This document shows, one piece after another, positions 1 to 8,792 of a stretch of DNA of 64,000 nt. Under the pieces are notes generated by a model. That model was given only the letters and a program-made list of their open reading frames with translations, searched no databases and was not told where the DNA came from. The stretch comes from CAWFQB01 sp965277875. GTDB lineage: Bacteria > Armatimonadota > Chthonomonadetes > Chthonomonadales > Chthonomonadaceae. The stretch is taken from assembly GCA_965277875.1 (NCBI GenBank), contig CBDIDV010000002.1:2170001-2234000 (forward strand), written 5' to 3'. Each line of letters opens with the position of its first letter. Position 1 is the stretch's first letter. A program made the position numbers and the translations under genes.

Positions 1-178
1 TCGGCGCGGCGACCGGCACGGCGGGCGGAGTAACCGCTATAGTGGTTGGGAGGAAAACGGGCGTCTGCCCTGCATCAGCTCTGGCGGCACGGTGTCCCAC
101 TGACCACGCGGCGGCCCCGGCTCCAACGGCGAGGACGCAGACTATTCCTATTTTGCTGGCGTTGATGGTTTGCTTCAT
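1..178 (-). CDS. exported or membrane-anchored protein, N-terminal part only
   Basis: An open frame starts with ATG at 178 and runs off the left window edge, giving 59 residues. The N-terminus begins MKQTINASKIG and has one hydrophobic stretch (about residues 10-24), then a Pro/Ala/Val-rich part. This fits a signal peptide or a single membrane anchor. A purine-rich AAGG lies upstream of the ATG. The gene points away from the DUF4331 gene's 3' end in the same direction, so it would be downstream of it. The function cannot be told from this fragment. Confidence 0.6.
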   Translation of the reverse strand, partial: MKQTINASKIGIVCVLAVGAGAAAWSVGHRAARADAGQTPVFLPTTIAVTPPAVPVAAP

Positions 179-240
179 GGCCTTCTGCCTTAACGCGAAT
201 GTATGCTGACTTCACGCTTATCTGACTTATCTGATGCACA

Positions 241-282
241 ATACGTCGGGCGTTACCCCCAATGTGATAACGCCCGACGTAT
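241..282 (-). terminator. hairpin after DUF4331 gene
   Basis: A perfect 15-bp inverted repeat (241-255 with 268-282) with a 12-nt loop sits just past the stop of the minus-strand DUF4331 gene. There is no clear T-run on the minus strand, so it may act as a weak terminator or an mRNA-stabilising hairpin. Confidence 0.6.
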
Positions 283-298
283 CGCGCGCCCTGCCTGT

Positions 299-1873
299 TT
301 AGGGATTATGGGCGGGCGTTGAGTCCTTGCTGTTGCGGGTTCCGGAGTGCGGTGTGCCTGCGTAGGGGAACGTGGTGTTGTATACCTGATCGTTATGGTC
401 TATGTTGTCGCCTACGACGGTGAGGCTGGTATAGGTGGGGCCGCTGGCAACGGCTGTCAGCGCGATGTCTACCACATCGTCGCCCAATCGGCGTCCATTC
501 GGCCATCCGCCGGGGATTCTTGCTCCCGCGCTATTTGTGACCGTGTCGCCGCCCAGGAAGCTCAGGCGGCTGAATCCCATCTCGCCCGACACATGCGCCG
601 GGGTGGAGGTGGTGTCTACGCGGATCACGTCCGGAATGTAAACAGCGGCAAGATCAACGCGCCCGGTTGTGGCGAAATTGGTTCCATAAACCGCATTGAT
701 CAGCGCGGCCACTTCGGGATTCAGCGCATACGTCTGATAGCGCGCGGCGTCATTGGTGGGCGAGTCGCGGTTGTAGTTGTCCTTGTCGGCGATGGCGACG
801 AGAACTTCGTTAAACAGCGGGTTCGCTTCCCGGTTCACCTGAATGAAGGGGCCGGATGTGGCAGCGGCGCCGGTCGTGCTGCGCAGCGTGATGCGCGGTC
901 GGCTGACGCTGGCATACACGCCCACGCCCAGACGCGCCCCGATGGCGGGCGCGCCGCCGTTCGTGAACGGAGCCTGATAGGCAATCGGAGTGGGCAGGCT
1001 CGAAAGCGGGATCACAACAGAGTAATGAAGCACATTGTAGCCCTTGAAGCCGTCTACGCCATTGCCCTGCTGACCGAAGGTGGCGGCGGTTCCCGGAACC
1101 GGCGCACCCGTTGGAATCAGAATGCGGGAATCGAGAAAATCGAAGATGCCCGGCGTGTCGGCGTAGAAGCCATCTTCTCGCGCGCCGCAGAAGGTCGTCA
1201 GGCCGCCCGCAACATCGTACACCGTCTCGCGAGTGTAGCGATCCAGTCCGGCCCGCGTGGACGCGCCTGATATGGCAAAGCCGTAGGTCGGCGACGCCGT
1301 ATTCATGTCGTTGTAGTAGGGCGTGGTGCGAACGCCGGTGTTGTAGGGCGGCACGATAAGCGGCGCTCCGCTCGTGTTCGTGCTGATGGTGGACGTGCCG
1401 GCTGCCGTTGTGGTCGTGAGCGTGTACGTCTGCACAAAGTTCTGGTGCGCGTCGCCCACATCATTTATTGCGCCCGCATTGGCGCCGCCATTGACGTTCG
1501 CGCCGCGCCCATAGCGCAGGATCGTGTTCAGGTTCTTGTAATTGCCGCCTTCTGCGCCGACCGGCGAGAACTTGAAATCATAGCGCTGCAGCTGCGCGCC
1601 CGTATTGGGATTGGCGATGTGGATGCTGTACAGCGCGTCATCCGCGAAGGCTTCGTACATCACGCCGTCGCCGGGTTCGGAGAACGGGCGCACGCTGACC
1701 TCGACGACCAGGGAAGTTCCCCGGATGAAAGCGTATACGTCGGTCAGGTTGGCCTGCGGGTCCAATTTGATCAGGGGCGCATCGCTGTGGCTGGAAGCCG
1801 TGGCGAGCGTACCGGGAAGCACGAGGGCGGCTCCGGCCAGCATCAGGGCGGCGCGTTTCCAAAAACTCTTCAT
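299..1873 (-). CDS. DUF4331 family exported protein
   Basis: The 524-residue product matches the DUF4331 family. After a signal peptide (about residues 1-27, ending ATASS) it has the family opening SHSDAPLIKLDP followed by ANLTDVYAF. An in-frame ATG lies 57 nt further upstream, but I chose the ATG at 1873 because it follows AAAGGAGACGGT and starts directly at the signal peptide. DUF4331 proteins are secreted and of unknown function. The length is normal for the family. The gene stands between an exported-protein fragment and a PEP-CTERM gene, so this end of the window is rich in surface or secreted proteins. Confidence 0.85.
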   Translation of the reverse strand: MKSFWKRAALMLAGAALVLPGTLATASSHSDAPLIKLDPQANLTDVYAFIRGTSLVVEVSVRPFSEPGDGVMYEAFADDALYSIHIANPNTGAQLQRYDFKFSPVGAEGGNYKNLNTILRYGRGANVNGGANAGAINDVGDAHQNFVQTYTLTTTTAAGTSTISTNTSGAPLIVPPYNTGVRTTPYYNDMNTASPTYGFAISGASTRAGLDRYTRETVYDVAGGLTTFCGAREDGFYADTPGIFDFLDSRILIPTGAPVPGTAATFGQQGNGVDGFKGYNVLHYSVVIPLSSLPTPIAYQAPFTNGGAPAIGARLGVGVYASVSRPRITLRSTTGAAATSGPFIQVNREANPLFNEVLVAIADKDNYNRDSPTNDAARYQTYALNPEVAALINAVYGTNFATTGRVDLAAVYIPDVIRVDTTSTPAHVSGEMGFSRLSFLGGDTVTNSAGARIPGGWPNGRRLGDDVVDIALTAVASGPTYTSLTVVGDNIDHNDQVYNTTFPYAGTPHSGTRNSKDSTPAHNP

Positions 1874-2022
1874 ACCGTCTCCTTTGTCTGCGACTATGGC
1901 AGCAAAACAGAAACAAACAGTGCGACACAACAGCTCAAGGAGATGGGGTTGAGTTCAGCCCGCTTGAGCCTGCATCCGCGTGTTCCTCTTGACGGGAACA
2001 TCGCATCAAACTTTCGCATAGG

Positions 2023-2535
2023 TCACACGCTGCGTTTGCGGCGTCGCATAGCACAGGCGGCCATCGTGCCGAACGCCCCGATCAGCGCGATGCTGCCGGG
2101 TTCGGGAACGGCGGATGTCGTGTTCCCGCTCGCCGTGACGATATTGCCGCTGGTGAGGTCGAGATAGCTACCATCGAACGTGCTGGTGTGCGGGCCATAC
2201 GCGCTGTCATAACCGAATCCGCTCAGTGGAACCGGGGTAAACGCGCTGCTGTCTTCGAGAAAACTGACCAGGCCCAGACCGGAGTCATAGGCAGTCATAA
2301 ATCCTGTGGGCGCGAAGACATTGGTGACAACGCCTGCGCCGGACAGAACATGTATGTCTACATCGAAGAGATCGTTTGGCGAAGTGTTGCTGATGCTGTA
2401 ATCGTAGTGGAACAGTCCGTTCACGAGCGTGACGGTGGGCGTCGAGACCTGCGCCCGGACGACGCAGGGCGCGCTTAGAAGACACAATGCGCCGGCCACC
2501 CCGGAGAGAATGTTGTACTGCTTGCGACGAGGCAT
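2023..2535 (-). CDS. PEP-CTERM sorting domain protein
   Basis: A 170-residue secreted protein with a signal peptide (about residues 1-28, ending VVRAQ) and a C-terminal sorting signal: VPEPGS, a hydrophobic stretch and the basic tail MRRRKRSV. Such signals are processed by exosortases and are usual in bacteria that make exopolysaccharide. The middle is Ser/Thr/Gly-rich and beta-prone with no recognised domain. ATG at 2535 follows AGGAAAGG at good spacing. No exosortase gene is in this window; the second PEP-CTERM protein is at 62063-62701. Confidence 0.85.
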   Translation of the reverse strand: MPRRKQYNILSGVAGALCLLSAPCVVRAQVSTPTVTLVNGLFHYDYSISNTSPNDLFDVDIHVLSGAGVVTNVFAPTGFMTAYDSGLGLVSFLEDSSAFTPVPLSGFGYDSAYGPHTSTFDGSYLDLTSGNIVTASGNTTSAVPEPGSIALIGAFGTMAACAMRRRKRSV

Positions 2536-2878
2536 ACTTACGCCTTTCCTGATAAAAATACGGAGAGTGAAAATTACAACTCAGTGACTAAGGATCACGG
2601 CCCTGTTGACGCGGCCCATGCCGCCTGTAGCGGAAACCGGCTTTCCTCTTCGCATGTGTCGGCGCGTTTGCAGGCGGACGCTCAGACTGCGTAACTGCTT
2701 CGTACAAAGTTTCACGTCAGGATGAAACAGGGCCGAAGCGGTTTGTTTTGCCAGCCAAAGCGATGCCCCCGGCGATGCGTCCGAGGGCATTATAATCCAG
2801 CAAGATTACAGACATATTACAGAGTTACAAATAACCAGGTCTTTTTGTAACTACTCGTCAATTATGAAAATTTCACTC
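2536..2878. other. intergenic, no gene recognised
   Basis: This 343-nt stretch separates the PEP-CTERM gene from the end of the oxidoreductase gene. I see no convincing coding frame, RNA or terminator in it. A 69-codon minus-strand frame here has no ribosome site or recognisable sequence. Confidence 0.5.
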
Positions 2879-3904
2879 TCACAATGTTACCGGCTTCCCC
2901 GTTTCGATAGATTGCAGCGCGGCGAGGGCGATACGAACGGCCTCCGTGCCATCCTGGGGCGTAATGGAGGGCATGACGCCTGCGGCAATCGCGTCCAGGA
3001 AATGCTGTAGTTCCGTCTGGTAGGGGCTGACGGCGACCGGGCTTTCCGGCACGGCTACGCCCGCCCGCGCCGCGCCGTTCTCCGATTCAACGGCATTCAG
3101 GGCGCGTCTGAACGGCGTGGCGGAGGGCTGATTGAAGTTGTATTCGGCCAGTCCCGCATCGCCCGCGATCTCGAAGGCCACACTGAACCCGCTCGGATCG
3201 TTCCAGGTTCCCTCGACATGGGCCACGGCCCCGCTCTTGAAGCGCAGGGTGACAAGCGCGTAATCATAGCCGGGCAGTTTCTGCCTGCTGACGCCTTTGG
3301 CATAGACGCGCTCGACCTCGCCGAACGTCCAGCGCAGCCAGTCGAAATCATGGATAATCAAGTCCAGCACGCAGCCGCCGCTCAGGTCGAACTGGCCGTA
3401 CCAGTCGTTCCAGGCGCGGGGCATCGCGCCGCCGCGCCGGGTGCGTATGGCGGCAGGCGTACCGACATACCCCTCGTCCACGCCCCGCTTCGCCAGGGCG
3501 TATTCGGGAAAGAAGCGCACCACCTGCGCCACGAACAGGGGAATGCCCGCTGTCTCGCAGGCAGCCGTCATGCGCTCGCACTCTTCCACGGTGCGGGCCA
3601 TCGGCTTTTCCGTGGAAATGCCTTTTAAACCTAATTCACCGGCCCGCTCCGCCGCGCGTACCACATACTCGGCGTGCCAGGGAGTCGGGCAGCACACGTC
3701 CACGACATCGGGACGCGTCGCGGTCAGCATGGCTTCGAAGTCATCGAACGCCTGCGCGGCGTGCTTGTCCGCCAGCGACTGCGCGGCGTCATGCCGTATA
3801 TCCATCACGCCTACAAGCTGCGCGTTTGCGATCTTCGCGTAACAGGACGCGTGTACGCCCGCTATGCCGCCCGCCCCCGCCATTGCCACTCGAAACATAG
3901 ACAT
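2879..3904 (-). CDS. Gfo/Idh/MocA family NAD(P)-dependent oxidoreductase
   Basis: The 341-residue protein has the usual two-part family structure. It starts with a Rossmann domain (glycine motif GAGGIAGVH near residue 11, STEKPMART near residue 97). A C-terminal alpha/beta domain carries GGCVLDLIIHDFDWLRW, which holds the conserved Asp-His pair typical of sugar or inositol dehydrogenases. The substrate cannot be read from the sequence. Two ATGs (3904 and 3898) are possible after AAAGGGG; the difference is two residues. It stands alone, and its 3' end faces the PEP-CTERM gene. A second, more distant member is at 60694-61791. Confidence 0.85.
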   Translation of the reverse strand: MSMFRVAMAGAGGIAGVHASCYAKIANAQLVGVMDIRHDAAQSLADKHAAQAFDDFEAMLTATRPDVVDVCCPTPWHAEYVVRAAERAGELGLKGISTEKPMARTVEECERMTAACETAGIPLFVAQVVRFFPEYALAKRGVDEGYVGTPAAIRTRRGGAMPRAWNDWYGQFDLSGGCVLDLIIHDFDWLRWTFGEVERVYAKGVSRQKLPGYDYALVTLRFKSGAVAHVEGTWNDPSGFSVAFEIAGDAGLAEYNFNQPSATPFRRALNAVESENGAARAGVAVPESPVAVSPYQTELQHFLDAIAAGVMPSITPQDGTEAVRIALAALQSIETGKPVTL

Positions 3905-4136
3905 CCCCTTTTTCGCCCCGATGATGCGCGTACACGATGCGAAACCATGTACCCGCGCCGGCGAATGCGTTTATAATGCTCGTTCTCCTTTCCCATTACA
4001 ACATCGTGGCGCGTCTCTCCTTCTCGAACTCGAAATGAATACGCAGAATGAATACTAATCCCGAACATCGCCTATACCGTGTAAACAGTAGGGGAGCAAC
4101 ATGAAAGCGATATGAACACAACAGTCACAACAAAAA

Positions 4137-4171
4137 GCGGTTCGGTCAGAAATCGCTTCTGACCGAACCGC
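4137..4171 (-). terminator. Rho-independent terminator of pseudopilin 1
   Basis: A perfect 15-bp stem (4137-4151 with 4157-4171) with loop ATCGC lies downstream of the minus-strand gene ending at 4227. On the minus strand the stem is followed directly by TTTTTG, a good intrinsic terminator. The rest of the 3905-4226 gap holds nothing else I recognise. Confidence 0.85.
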
Positions 4172-4226
4172 CCGTTTTCAAGAGACCGCCTCGCGCTGAG
4201 GGCGCGAAGGCAGACTATACGTTATG

Positions 4227-5306
4227 TCAGTTGGTCGGAACCGCGCTCGGATCGCCGTACACCGCGCCGTCCAAATACTTGGTGTTTACGCCGAAGGGAT
4301 ACCACTGGTTCATGCTGCCCGCGCCCGTATGCTTCACCTTGTCGTAAAAGTCAACCGCCGTGGCGTGGTTGGTGTTGGCGGTAGCCTCGGTCAGCTTGAC
4401 ATCGTAGGCTGTGTAGGTCTGGCTGGGGATGTGCCACTTGACATGCGTGTCGCAATACAGGAAGTTGCTGCCGCCGCCGTGATAATCCTGCGGGGCCATG
4501 TAGGGGACGCCATCGGGGGAGTACGTCGCGGGCGTTCCCAGGTCGCCGGCCTTGACCGCGCCCGCCTTGCCGCAGCAGGTCTGATTGAAGGGTGTGCCGT
4601 AGCGGTTTACGACAGCATCATAAGAACTGCCGGGCGTCGGGTCCTGCTCCTGCGCGGCCTCGTACAGCAGCACGAGGTTGGTGGCTTGCGCGGTCTGGTC
4701 GGGGTTGAACGGCGCGAAGAACCCGTTATCCGCCGCACAGCCTTTAGCGATGCCGCAGTCGGTCGCTTTCTGGCCCGTAGCGCCATAAAAGACGCCGTTC
4801 CAGCCGACCTGCAGGTACTGATTCATGGCGTAGTTCTGGCCGGGAGCCTGGAAGCTGCTGACCGTGCTGGCGGTCGTGTCATTGCGCTTGGTGGCCGCGT
4901 CCGGGCAGGCGAACACGTTGTTGCTGCCGCCGTTGCCGCGCTGCTTGACGTAGGGGCCGATGCCTCCAGAGTCCTTGTAGTTGCAGTTGTTGCCGCTGGC
5001 GTCGCAGACGACCGAGCCGACGACCCATGTGGCGCTGAAGTTGCCCGTAGCCGCGCTGGAAATCGAGGAGGTGGTGATGGGCATGGGAAACCCGCCATCA
5101 TAATCGGTGGCGTACAGCGCGAAGGCCGTGCCAAGCTGCTTCAGGTTGGAAGAACAGGATGCCTGACGCGCTTTTTCGCGGGCCTGGGCGAACACGGGGA
5201 ACAGAATGGATGCTAGAATAGCGATGATGGCGATGACGACGAGCAGTTCGATCAGCGTGAACCCTGCTCGCGTTTGTGCATTGGGTCGCAGTGTGCTTCG
5301 GGACAT
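4227..5306 (-). CDS. DUF1559-type pseudopilin 1 (type IV pilin-like)
   Basis: The 359-residue protein begins with a prepilin leader ending RAG, cleaved before FTLIELLVVIAIIAIL with the conserved Glu at position +5. AREKARQASC follows, then a long beta-rich DUF1559 body. Near the C-terminus the H-X9-DG family motif is altered: His, nine residues, then Asp-Thr (YCDTH) instead of Asp-Gly. Such proteins are processed by prepilin peptidase and are held in the inner membrane before assembly or export. ATG 5306 follows GAGGAGAG. It is first of four tandem paralogues on this strand, each with its own promoter region and a hairpin behind it. Confidence 0.9.
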   Translation of the reverse strand: MSRSTLRPNAQTRAGFTLIELLVVIAIIAILASILFPVFAQAREKARQASCSSNLKQLGTAFALYATDYDGGFPMPITTSSISSAATGNFSATWVVGSVVCDASGNNCNYKDSGGIGPYVKQRGNGGSNNVFACPDAATKRNDTTASTVSSFQAPGQNYAMNQYLQVGWNGVFYGATGQKATDCGIAKGCAADNGFFAPFNPDQTAQATNLVLLYEAAQEQDPTPGSSYDAVVNRYGTPFNQTCCGKAGAVKAGDLGTPATYSPDGVPYMAPQDYHGGGSNFLYCDTHVKWHIPSQTYTAYDVKLTEATANTNHATAVDFYDKVKHTGAGSMNQWYPFGVNTKYLDGAVYGDPSAVPTN

Positions 5307-5320
5307 TTTACTCTCCTCAG

Positions 5321-5353
5321 TAGAACTCGGATAGAACTCGGATAGAACTCGAT
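5321..5353 (-). repeat. three 11-bp tandem repeats in the leader of pseudopilin 1
   Basis: The unit TAGAACTCGGA occurs at 5321-5331 and 5332-5342, with a third copy at 5343-5353 that differs in the last two bases. It lies between the predicted promoter and the ribosome site. Its role is unknown; a slippage product or a protein-binding site are both possible. Confidence 0.8.
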
Positions 5354-5409
5354 GGTCGGGGCAGTGGGCGTTCGCCCTTGCCTTCGTACTGTCTTCTTGA
5401 GACTACTCA

Positions 5410-5464
5410 AGTGTACCAAGTCCCAGATTAAGAGGCTGTTAAATGTTGATTAACTTCTGGTTAA
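5410..5464 (-). promoter_or_regulatory. promoter with four 11-bp phased TTAA boxes (pseudopilin 1)
   Basis: On the minus strand four boxes of the form (C/T/G)TTAA(C/T) have their TTAA at 5461, 5450, 5439 and 5428, exactly 11 bp apart. A -10-like TACACT (5415-5410) follows, separated by 12 nt from the last TTAA. There is no separate -35. The layout resembles Pho boxes bound by PhoB/SphR/PhoP response regulators of the OmpR family, which replace the -35 element. The same layout recurs before pseudopilins 2 and 4. Confidence 0.7.
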
Positions 5465-5503
5465 GACACGTTTGGGGCGTGAATACGGGCTATACAAGAC
5501 GAG

Positions 5504-5536
5504 GCGGCAGGGCTGAAATGATTTCAGCCCTGCCGC
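5504..5536 (-). terminator. hairpin after pseudopilin 2
   Basis: A perfect 16-bp inverted repeat (5504-5519 with 5521-5536) lies just past the stop of the gene ending at 5575. The minus-strand T-run is missing, while the plus strand has CTTTT after the stem. It may still stop transcripts or protect the mRNA end. Confidence 0.65.
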
Positions 5537-5574
5537 TTTTACATTGCGACCCTGTTCAAGTAACCGGAGGCAGG

Positions 5575-6555
5575 TTACGGGAAGAGTGTGCCGCTGACCT
5601 GCGGGTTCCACATGTCTTTGGTGCCCGAACCCATGTTGCGCTTGTAGCTGTAGTAATCTACGGCGTGCTTGACGGGCGAGGAGACGCCGAGCGGCGAGTC
5701 ATGCGTATGCACGTATGTCGCTGTGTCGCTTGTCCAGGTGACGCTGGGGTGCATGGCCTTGACGTGACCGTCGAGGAACGCAAAGTCGGAGTTGTCGTTG
5801 TGGTAGTCGGCGGGCTGCAGGCAGGGAACGTTGCCGAACGAATCGCTGGCATACGAGGTACACGCGCCGCCAAACCCCTGCGCGAACGGCGTTCCATAGC
5901 GATTTACGCTGCCGTCGTATGACTGGCCGGGGGCGCTTTCCTGCGCGGCCTCGAACAGCAGAATACAGCTTGCCGGCTCGGCGGAGAAATCCGGGTTGAA
6001 GGGAGCGTAATTGCCGTTTGCATCATCGGCAGCCTTGATTATTTTGGCTCTGGAGGGCGTCGGATTGTACAAACCACCCCAGTTCATCTGCAGGTACTGG
6101 TTCATCACGTAGTTTTGACCGGGCGGGCTGGAGTAGCTGTTCGTGCCGTTGGGCTTGTGCTGCACGGCGTCGGGACAAGCAAACACGTTGTTTGCGCCGC
6201 CATTGCCACGCTGCTTGATGTAGGGAAAGATGCCGCCCTTGTCCACGAACGTACCCGTAGCGGGGGCTGTGGGATCGCCCGTGACCCATGTTGGCGGGAT
6301 TGAGCCGGAGCCGGCAGGAGAGCCATAGTTAGTGATCGGAGCGGGATATGTCCCGTCGTAGTCAACGGCATACAGCGCGAAGGCCGTACTCAACTGTTTG
6401 AGATTGGATTGGCACGACGCCTGCCGGGCCTTTTCGCGGGCCTGAGCGAACACGGGGAACAGGATAGCGGCCAAAATGGCGATAATCGCGATGACCACGA
6501 GCAGTTCGATCAGCGTAAAGCCGGCTCGCGTCTTAGGTGTGGCGCTTCGAGACAT
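5575..6555 (-). CDS. DUF1559-type pseudopilin 2 (type IV pilin-like)
   Basis: A 326-residue paralogue of the gene at 4227-5306. It has a short leader ending TRAG, the cleavage/methylation helix FTLIELLVVIAIIAIL, AREKARQASCQSNLKQL, and a DUF1559 body. The C-terminal motif is intact: His, nine residues, Asp-Gly-His (FAFLDGHVK). Both proteins share segments such as GGANNVFACPDA and PGQNYVMNQYLQ, so they come from a fairly recent duplication. ATG 6555 follows GAGGAGAG. The promoter region at 6632-6686 is shared in design with that of pseudopilin 1. Confidence 0.9.
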   Translation of the reverse strand: MSRSATPKTRAGFTLIELLVVIAIIAILAAILFPVFAQAREKARQASCQSNLKQLSTAFALYAVDYDGTYPAPITNYGSPAGSGSIPPTWVTGDPTAPATGTFVDKGGIFPYIKQRGNGGANNVFACPDAVQHKPNGTNSYSSPPGQNYVMNQYLQMNWGGLYNPTPSRAKIIKAADDANGNYAPFNPDFSAEPASCILLFEAAQESAPGQSYDGSVNRYGTPFAQGFGGACTSYASDSFGNVPCLQPADYHNDNSDFAFLDGHVKAMHPSVTWTSDTATYVHTHDSPLGVSSPVKHAVDYYSYKRNMGSGTKDMWNPQVSGTLFP

Positions 6556-6631
6556 TTTCTCTCCTCAATAAATAGGTGGCGTCGAGCGCTCGCTCTTGCC
6601 GATAATTGCGTCCTTGTGGGACTGCAATATA

Positions 6632-6686
6632 AGTGTACCGCCTCTTATGTTAAGGGGATGTTAAATATAGATTAAGGTGTTGTTAA
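6632..6686 (-). promoter_or_regulatory. promoter with four 11-bp phased TTAA boxes (pseudopilin 2)
   Basis: TTAA cores at 6683, 6672, 6661 and 6650 (minus-strand order) are exactly 11 bp apart and read CTTAAC, CTTAAT, TTTAAC, CTTAAC. A TACACT -10 element (6637-6632) follows after 12 nt. It is identical in geometry to 5410-5464. Confidence 0.72.
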
Positions 6687-6702
6687 GAACGAGCTGACAG
6701 AA

Positions 6703-6733
6703 ACACCCCCCGACTCAGATGGTCGGGGGGTGT
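6703..6733 (-). terminator. hairpin terminator of pseudopilin 3
   Basis: A perfect 12-bp GC-rich stem (6703-6714 with 6722-6733, arm ACACCCCCCGAC) with a 7-nt loop lies downstream of the gene ending at 6773. On the minus strand it is followed by TTTC. Confidence 0.7.
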
Positions 6734-6772
6734 AAACGTCGCAAACGTCGCGCCGCACTGCTTCTGCCTCAG

Positions 6773-7669
6773 TTAATGGCACTGTGACTGCGGCTGCAAA
6801 GCCTCGCCGCTTCGTCCATCGTGTGCAAGCCAGATATTGTCCGAGGCATGCTGCGTGATGTCATAGGATAATGTTTCGGGATGCAGCGATTTAACGTGTC
6901 CATCGCAGAACAGGTAGTTGTTGACGCCGCCGCCATGCCAGCTCACTTCGGGAGACTGCCCCGCATACCAGTAATATGTCTCGTGCGCCAGTGTGTCCCA
7001 GAACCCTTTGTTCATCATCCAATCGCCGTCCTGATTGGTTGATCCGGTGTACTTGCTGGTTCCCGCGCCGTCTTCAGGAATCGCCTCGAACAGCAGGTCA
7101 GTGTTCGCGGTCGCGGAGATGCTGGCAAGCGTGATTGCAACATCCGAGTTGTGCAGGACGCCTTCATTGGAGGTGCTGAACTTGGCCGAAAGGTACTGTG
7201 CCGGCAGCGTATAGCAGGCATCGGGATCCTTAATGGCGATGTTATTGAAGGTATTGCCGGGATTACGCAGGTAAACATTCATTGCGTAGGTACGCAGATA
7301 CTGGTACACCACATCGGTGCCGGAGTATTTCTTGGCAAGGTCAGGGCAGACCCATATCGTGTTCTTGCTGGTTCCCCCCGCCCGGTTCTTGATGTAGGGT
7401 TCAAGCGGAGAAGAACCCGGATTGGCGTTTGTATAAATGTAGCCGTAGTAGTAAGGAGACATCAAAGTCTCATCGTTATCCTGCGCGTACATCAGGAAGG
7501 CGACGCCGATCTGCTTTTCATTGCTCTGGCAGCTTGCCTGACGCGCTTTTTCGCGGGCCTGGGCGAACACGGGGAACAGGATGGCAGCGAGAATCGCGAT
7601 TATCGCGATGACGACGAGCAGTTCGATCAGCGTAAAACCGGAACGTGTGCGCGTGGTGTTTTGGGACAT
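6773..7669 (-). CDS. DUF1559-type pseudopilin 3 (type IV pilin-like)
   Basis: A 298-residue third paralogue with leader ending RSG, FTLIELLVVIAIIAIL and AREKARQASCQSNEKQIG. Its body is less like pseudopilins 1 and 2. The C-terminal motif has an extra residue: from the His in WHGGG there are ten residues before DGHVK. ATG 7669 follows GAGGAGAG. The region upstream has a related -10 (TACCCT at 7748-7743), but no TTAA boxes are left at the expected places, so it is probably controlled differently from the other three. Confidence 0.88.
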   Translation of the reverse strand: MSQNTTRTRSGFTLIELLVVIAIIAILAAILFPVFAQAREKARQASCQSNEKQIGVAFLMYAQDNDETLMSPYYYGYIYTNANPGSSPLEPYIKNRAGGTSKNTIWVCPDLAKKYSGTDVVYQYLRTYAMNVYLRNPGNTFNNIAIKDPDACYTLPAQYLSAKFSTSNEGVLHNSDVAITLASISATANTDLLFEAIPEDGAGTSKYTGSTNQDGDWMMNKGFWDTLAHETYYWYAGQSPEVSWHGGGVNNYLFCDGHVKSLHPETLSYDITQHASDNIWLAHDGRSGEALQPQSQCH

Positions 7670-7794
7670 TCTTCTCTCCTCAGTAGATAGGGCGGCGGCG
7701 GTTAGCCCCTCCCATTACGTTATTTGCGTGGATCTGCAAATAAGGGTACCAAGTTCCGCATCATGAAGATGGCGGAGGTTTATCAGGAAAATGC

Positions 7795-7835
7795 TGCCTG
7801 CGGATACAGTAACAATTCTCAAGCCGCCGCAGGCA
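7795..7835 (-). terminator. hairpin after pseudopilin 4
   Basis: A 9-bp stem (7795-7803 with 7827-7835, arm TGCCTGCGG) with a 23-nt loop sits just past the stop at 7855. AGCATTTTCC follows on the minus strand. It is a moderate intrinsic terminator. Confidence 0.5.
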
Positions 7836-7854
7836 TTATGTCATGCGACTCAGG

Positions 7855-8703
7855 TCAGGGGCAGGTATCGCTCTGGATCGTCCAGTCACACGCGGTTGTG
7901 GAGCCGTACTTGCGGTATTTGGCGTGACCGTCGCCGAACACGGCCTCAAAGCCGCCCGCGTGGCGATAAGATACTTTAGAAGCCGTGGCGTTGCGGAAAT
8001 GATCCGTGCGGATTTCCTGCTGAATGCCCCGAATGCTGTTGCCCTGCAGACCGGGATCAATGGTTGCGCTGCCGGTCATTGCATCGAAAATGTGAATAGT
8101 TGTGGAAGGCTCTTCAATTTGGGCCTCGATCACGGACACGGTTGTTCCCGTCGTTACAAATCCGCTTTTCGCGTTCGCCGTGGTTTTGAAGTTGGGCGTA
8201 CTCCAGGCAGCCACGGTGTCAGGTATCAGGTTGCGCCCGTAGGAGAGTGTGTGGACGAGAAAGGGCTGTGCGGTCGAGCCATCTGCGCCCGTCAGCGCGC
8301 CGAACGAAATGCCGTCTTTGGTGCGGCCCGTATACTTCAGCGCCGTAGGGTCTATATAGGCCGTATCCACGCCGGACACTTCGTTGGTCGTCGAGGGACA
8401 GGTGAATACCTGATCGTTCTTGATGTAAGGCTGCACCATTGTGGGCCAGGACACGACGGGCGTGCCGGTAGACGGCAGTTGGGAGGGCGGATACATGCTA
8501 TCGTAGTCGCTCTGGTACATTATCAGCGATTTGCCGATCTGATTCAGATTGCTGATGCAGGCGGACTGGCGGGCCTTTTCACGGGCCTGGGCGAACACGG
8601 GGAACAGAATGGCGGCTAAAATAGCGATGATGGCGATGACGACGAGCAGTTCAATCAGCGTGAAACCGCTGGTACGGCTCGAACGTCGAACAAGACAGTG
8701 CAT
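7855..8703 (-). CDS. DUF1559-type pseudopilin 4 (type IV pilin-like)
   Basis: A 282-residue fourth paralogue with a longer basic leader (MHCLVRRSSRTSG) before FTLIELLVVIAIIAIL, AREKARQSACISNLNQIG, and an intact motif of His, nine residues, Asp-Gly-His (AVFGDGHAK). ATG 8703 is preceded by AAGGAGCC. It is the most distant of the four in its body. It is divergent from rex, sharing the 433-nt region 8704-9136 with it. Confidence 0.88.
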   Translation of the reverse strand: MHCLVRRSSRTSGFTLIELLVVIAIIAILAAILFPVFAQAREKARQSACISNLNQIGKSLIMYQSDYDSMYPPSQLPSTGTPVVSWPTMVQPYIKNDQVFTCPSTTNEVSGVDTAYIDPTALKYTGRTKDGISFGALTGADGSTAQPFLVHTLSYGRNLIPDTVAAWSTPNFKTTANAKSGFVTTGTTVSVIEAQIEEPSTTIHIFDAMTGSATIDPGLQGNSIRGIQQEIRTDHFRNATASKVSYRHAGGFEAVFGDGHAKYRKYGSTTACDWTIQSDTCP

Positions 8704-8792
8704 GAATGGCTCCTTAAAGCAAACGCCGTTTTCTGTGGCTCATCAGACGTAAATGGATATGGATTCCTCTAGTTTTGCATCATTGCGATTCC

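Noticed and set aside
62..298. A possible gene on the plus strand at the window start
   Set aside because: The only convincing frame here is the minus-strand exported protein 1-178; the rest is a hairpin and spacer.
2581..2790. 69-codon minus-strand frame between the PEP-CTERM and oxidoreductase genes
   Set aside because: No ribosome site, no similarity, and a sequence pattern like noncoding DNA.
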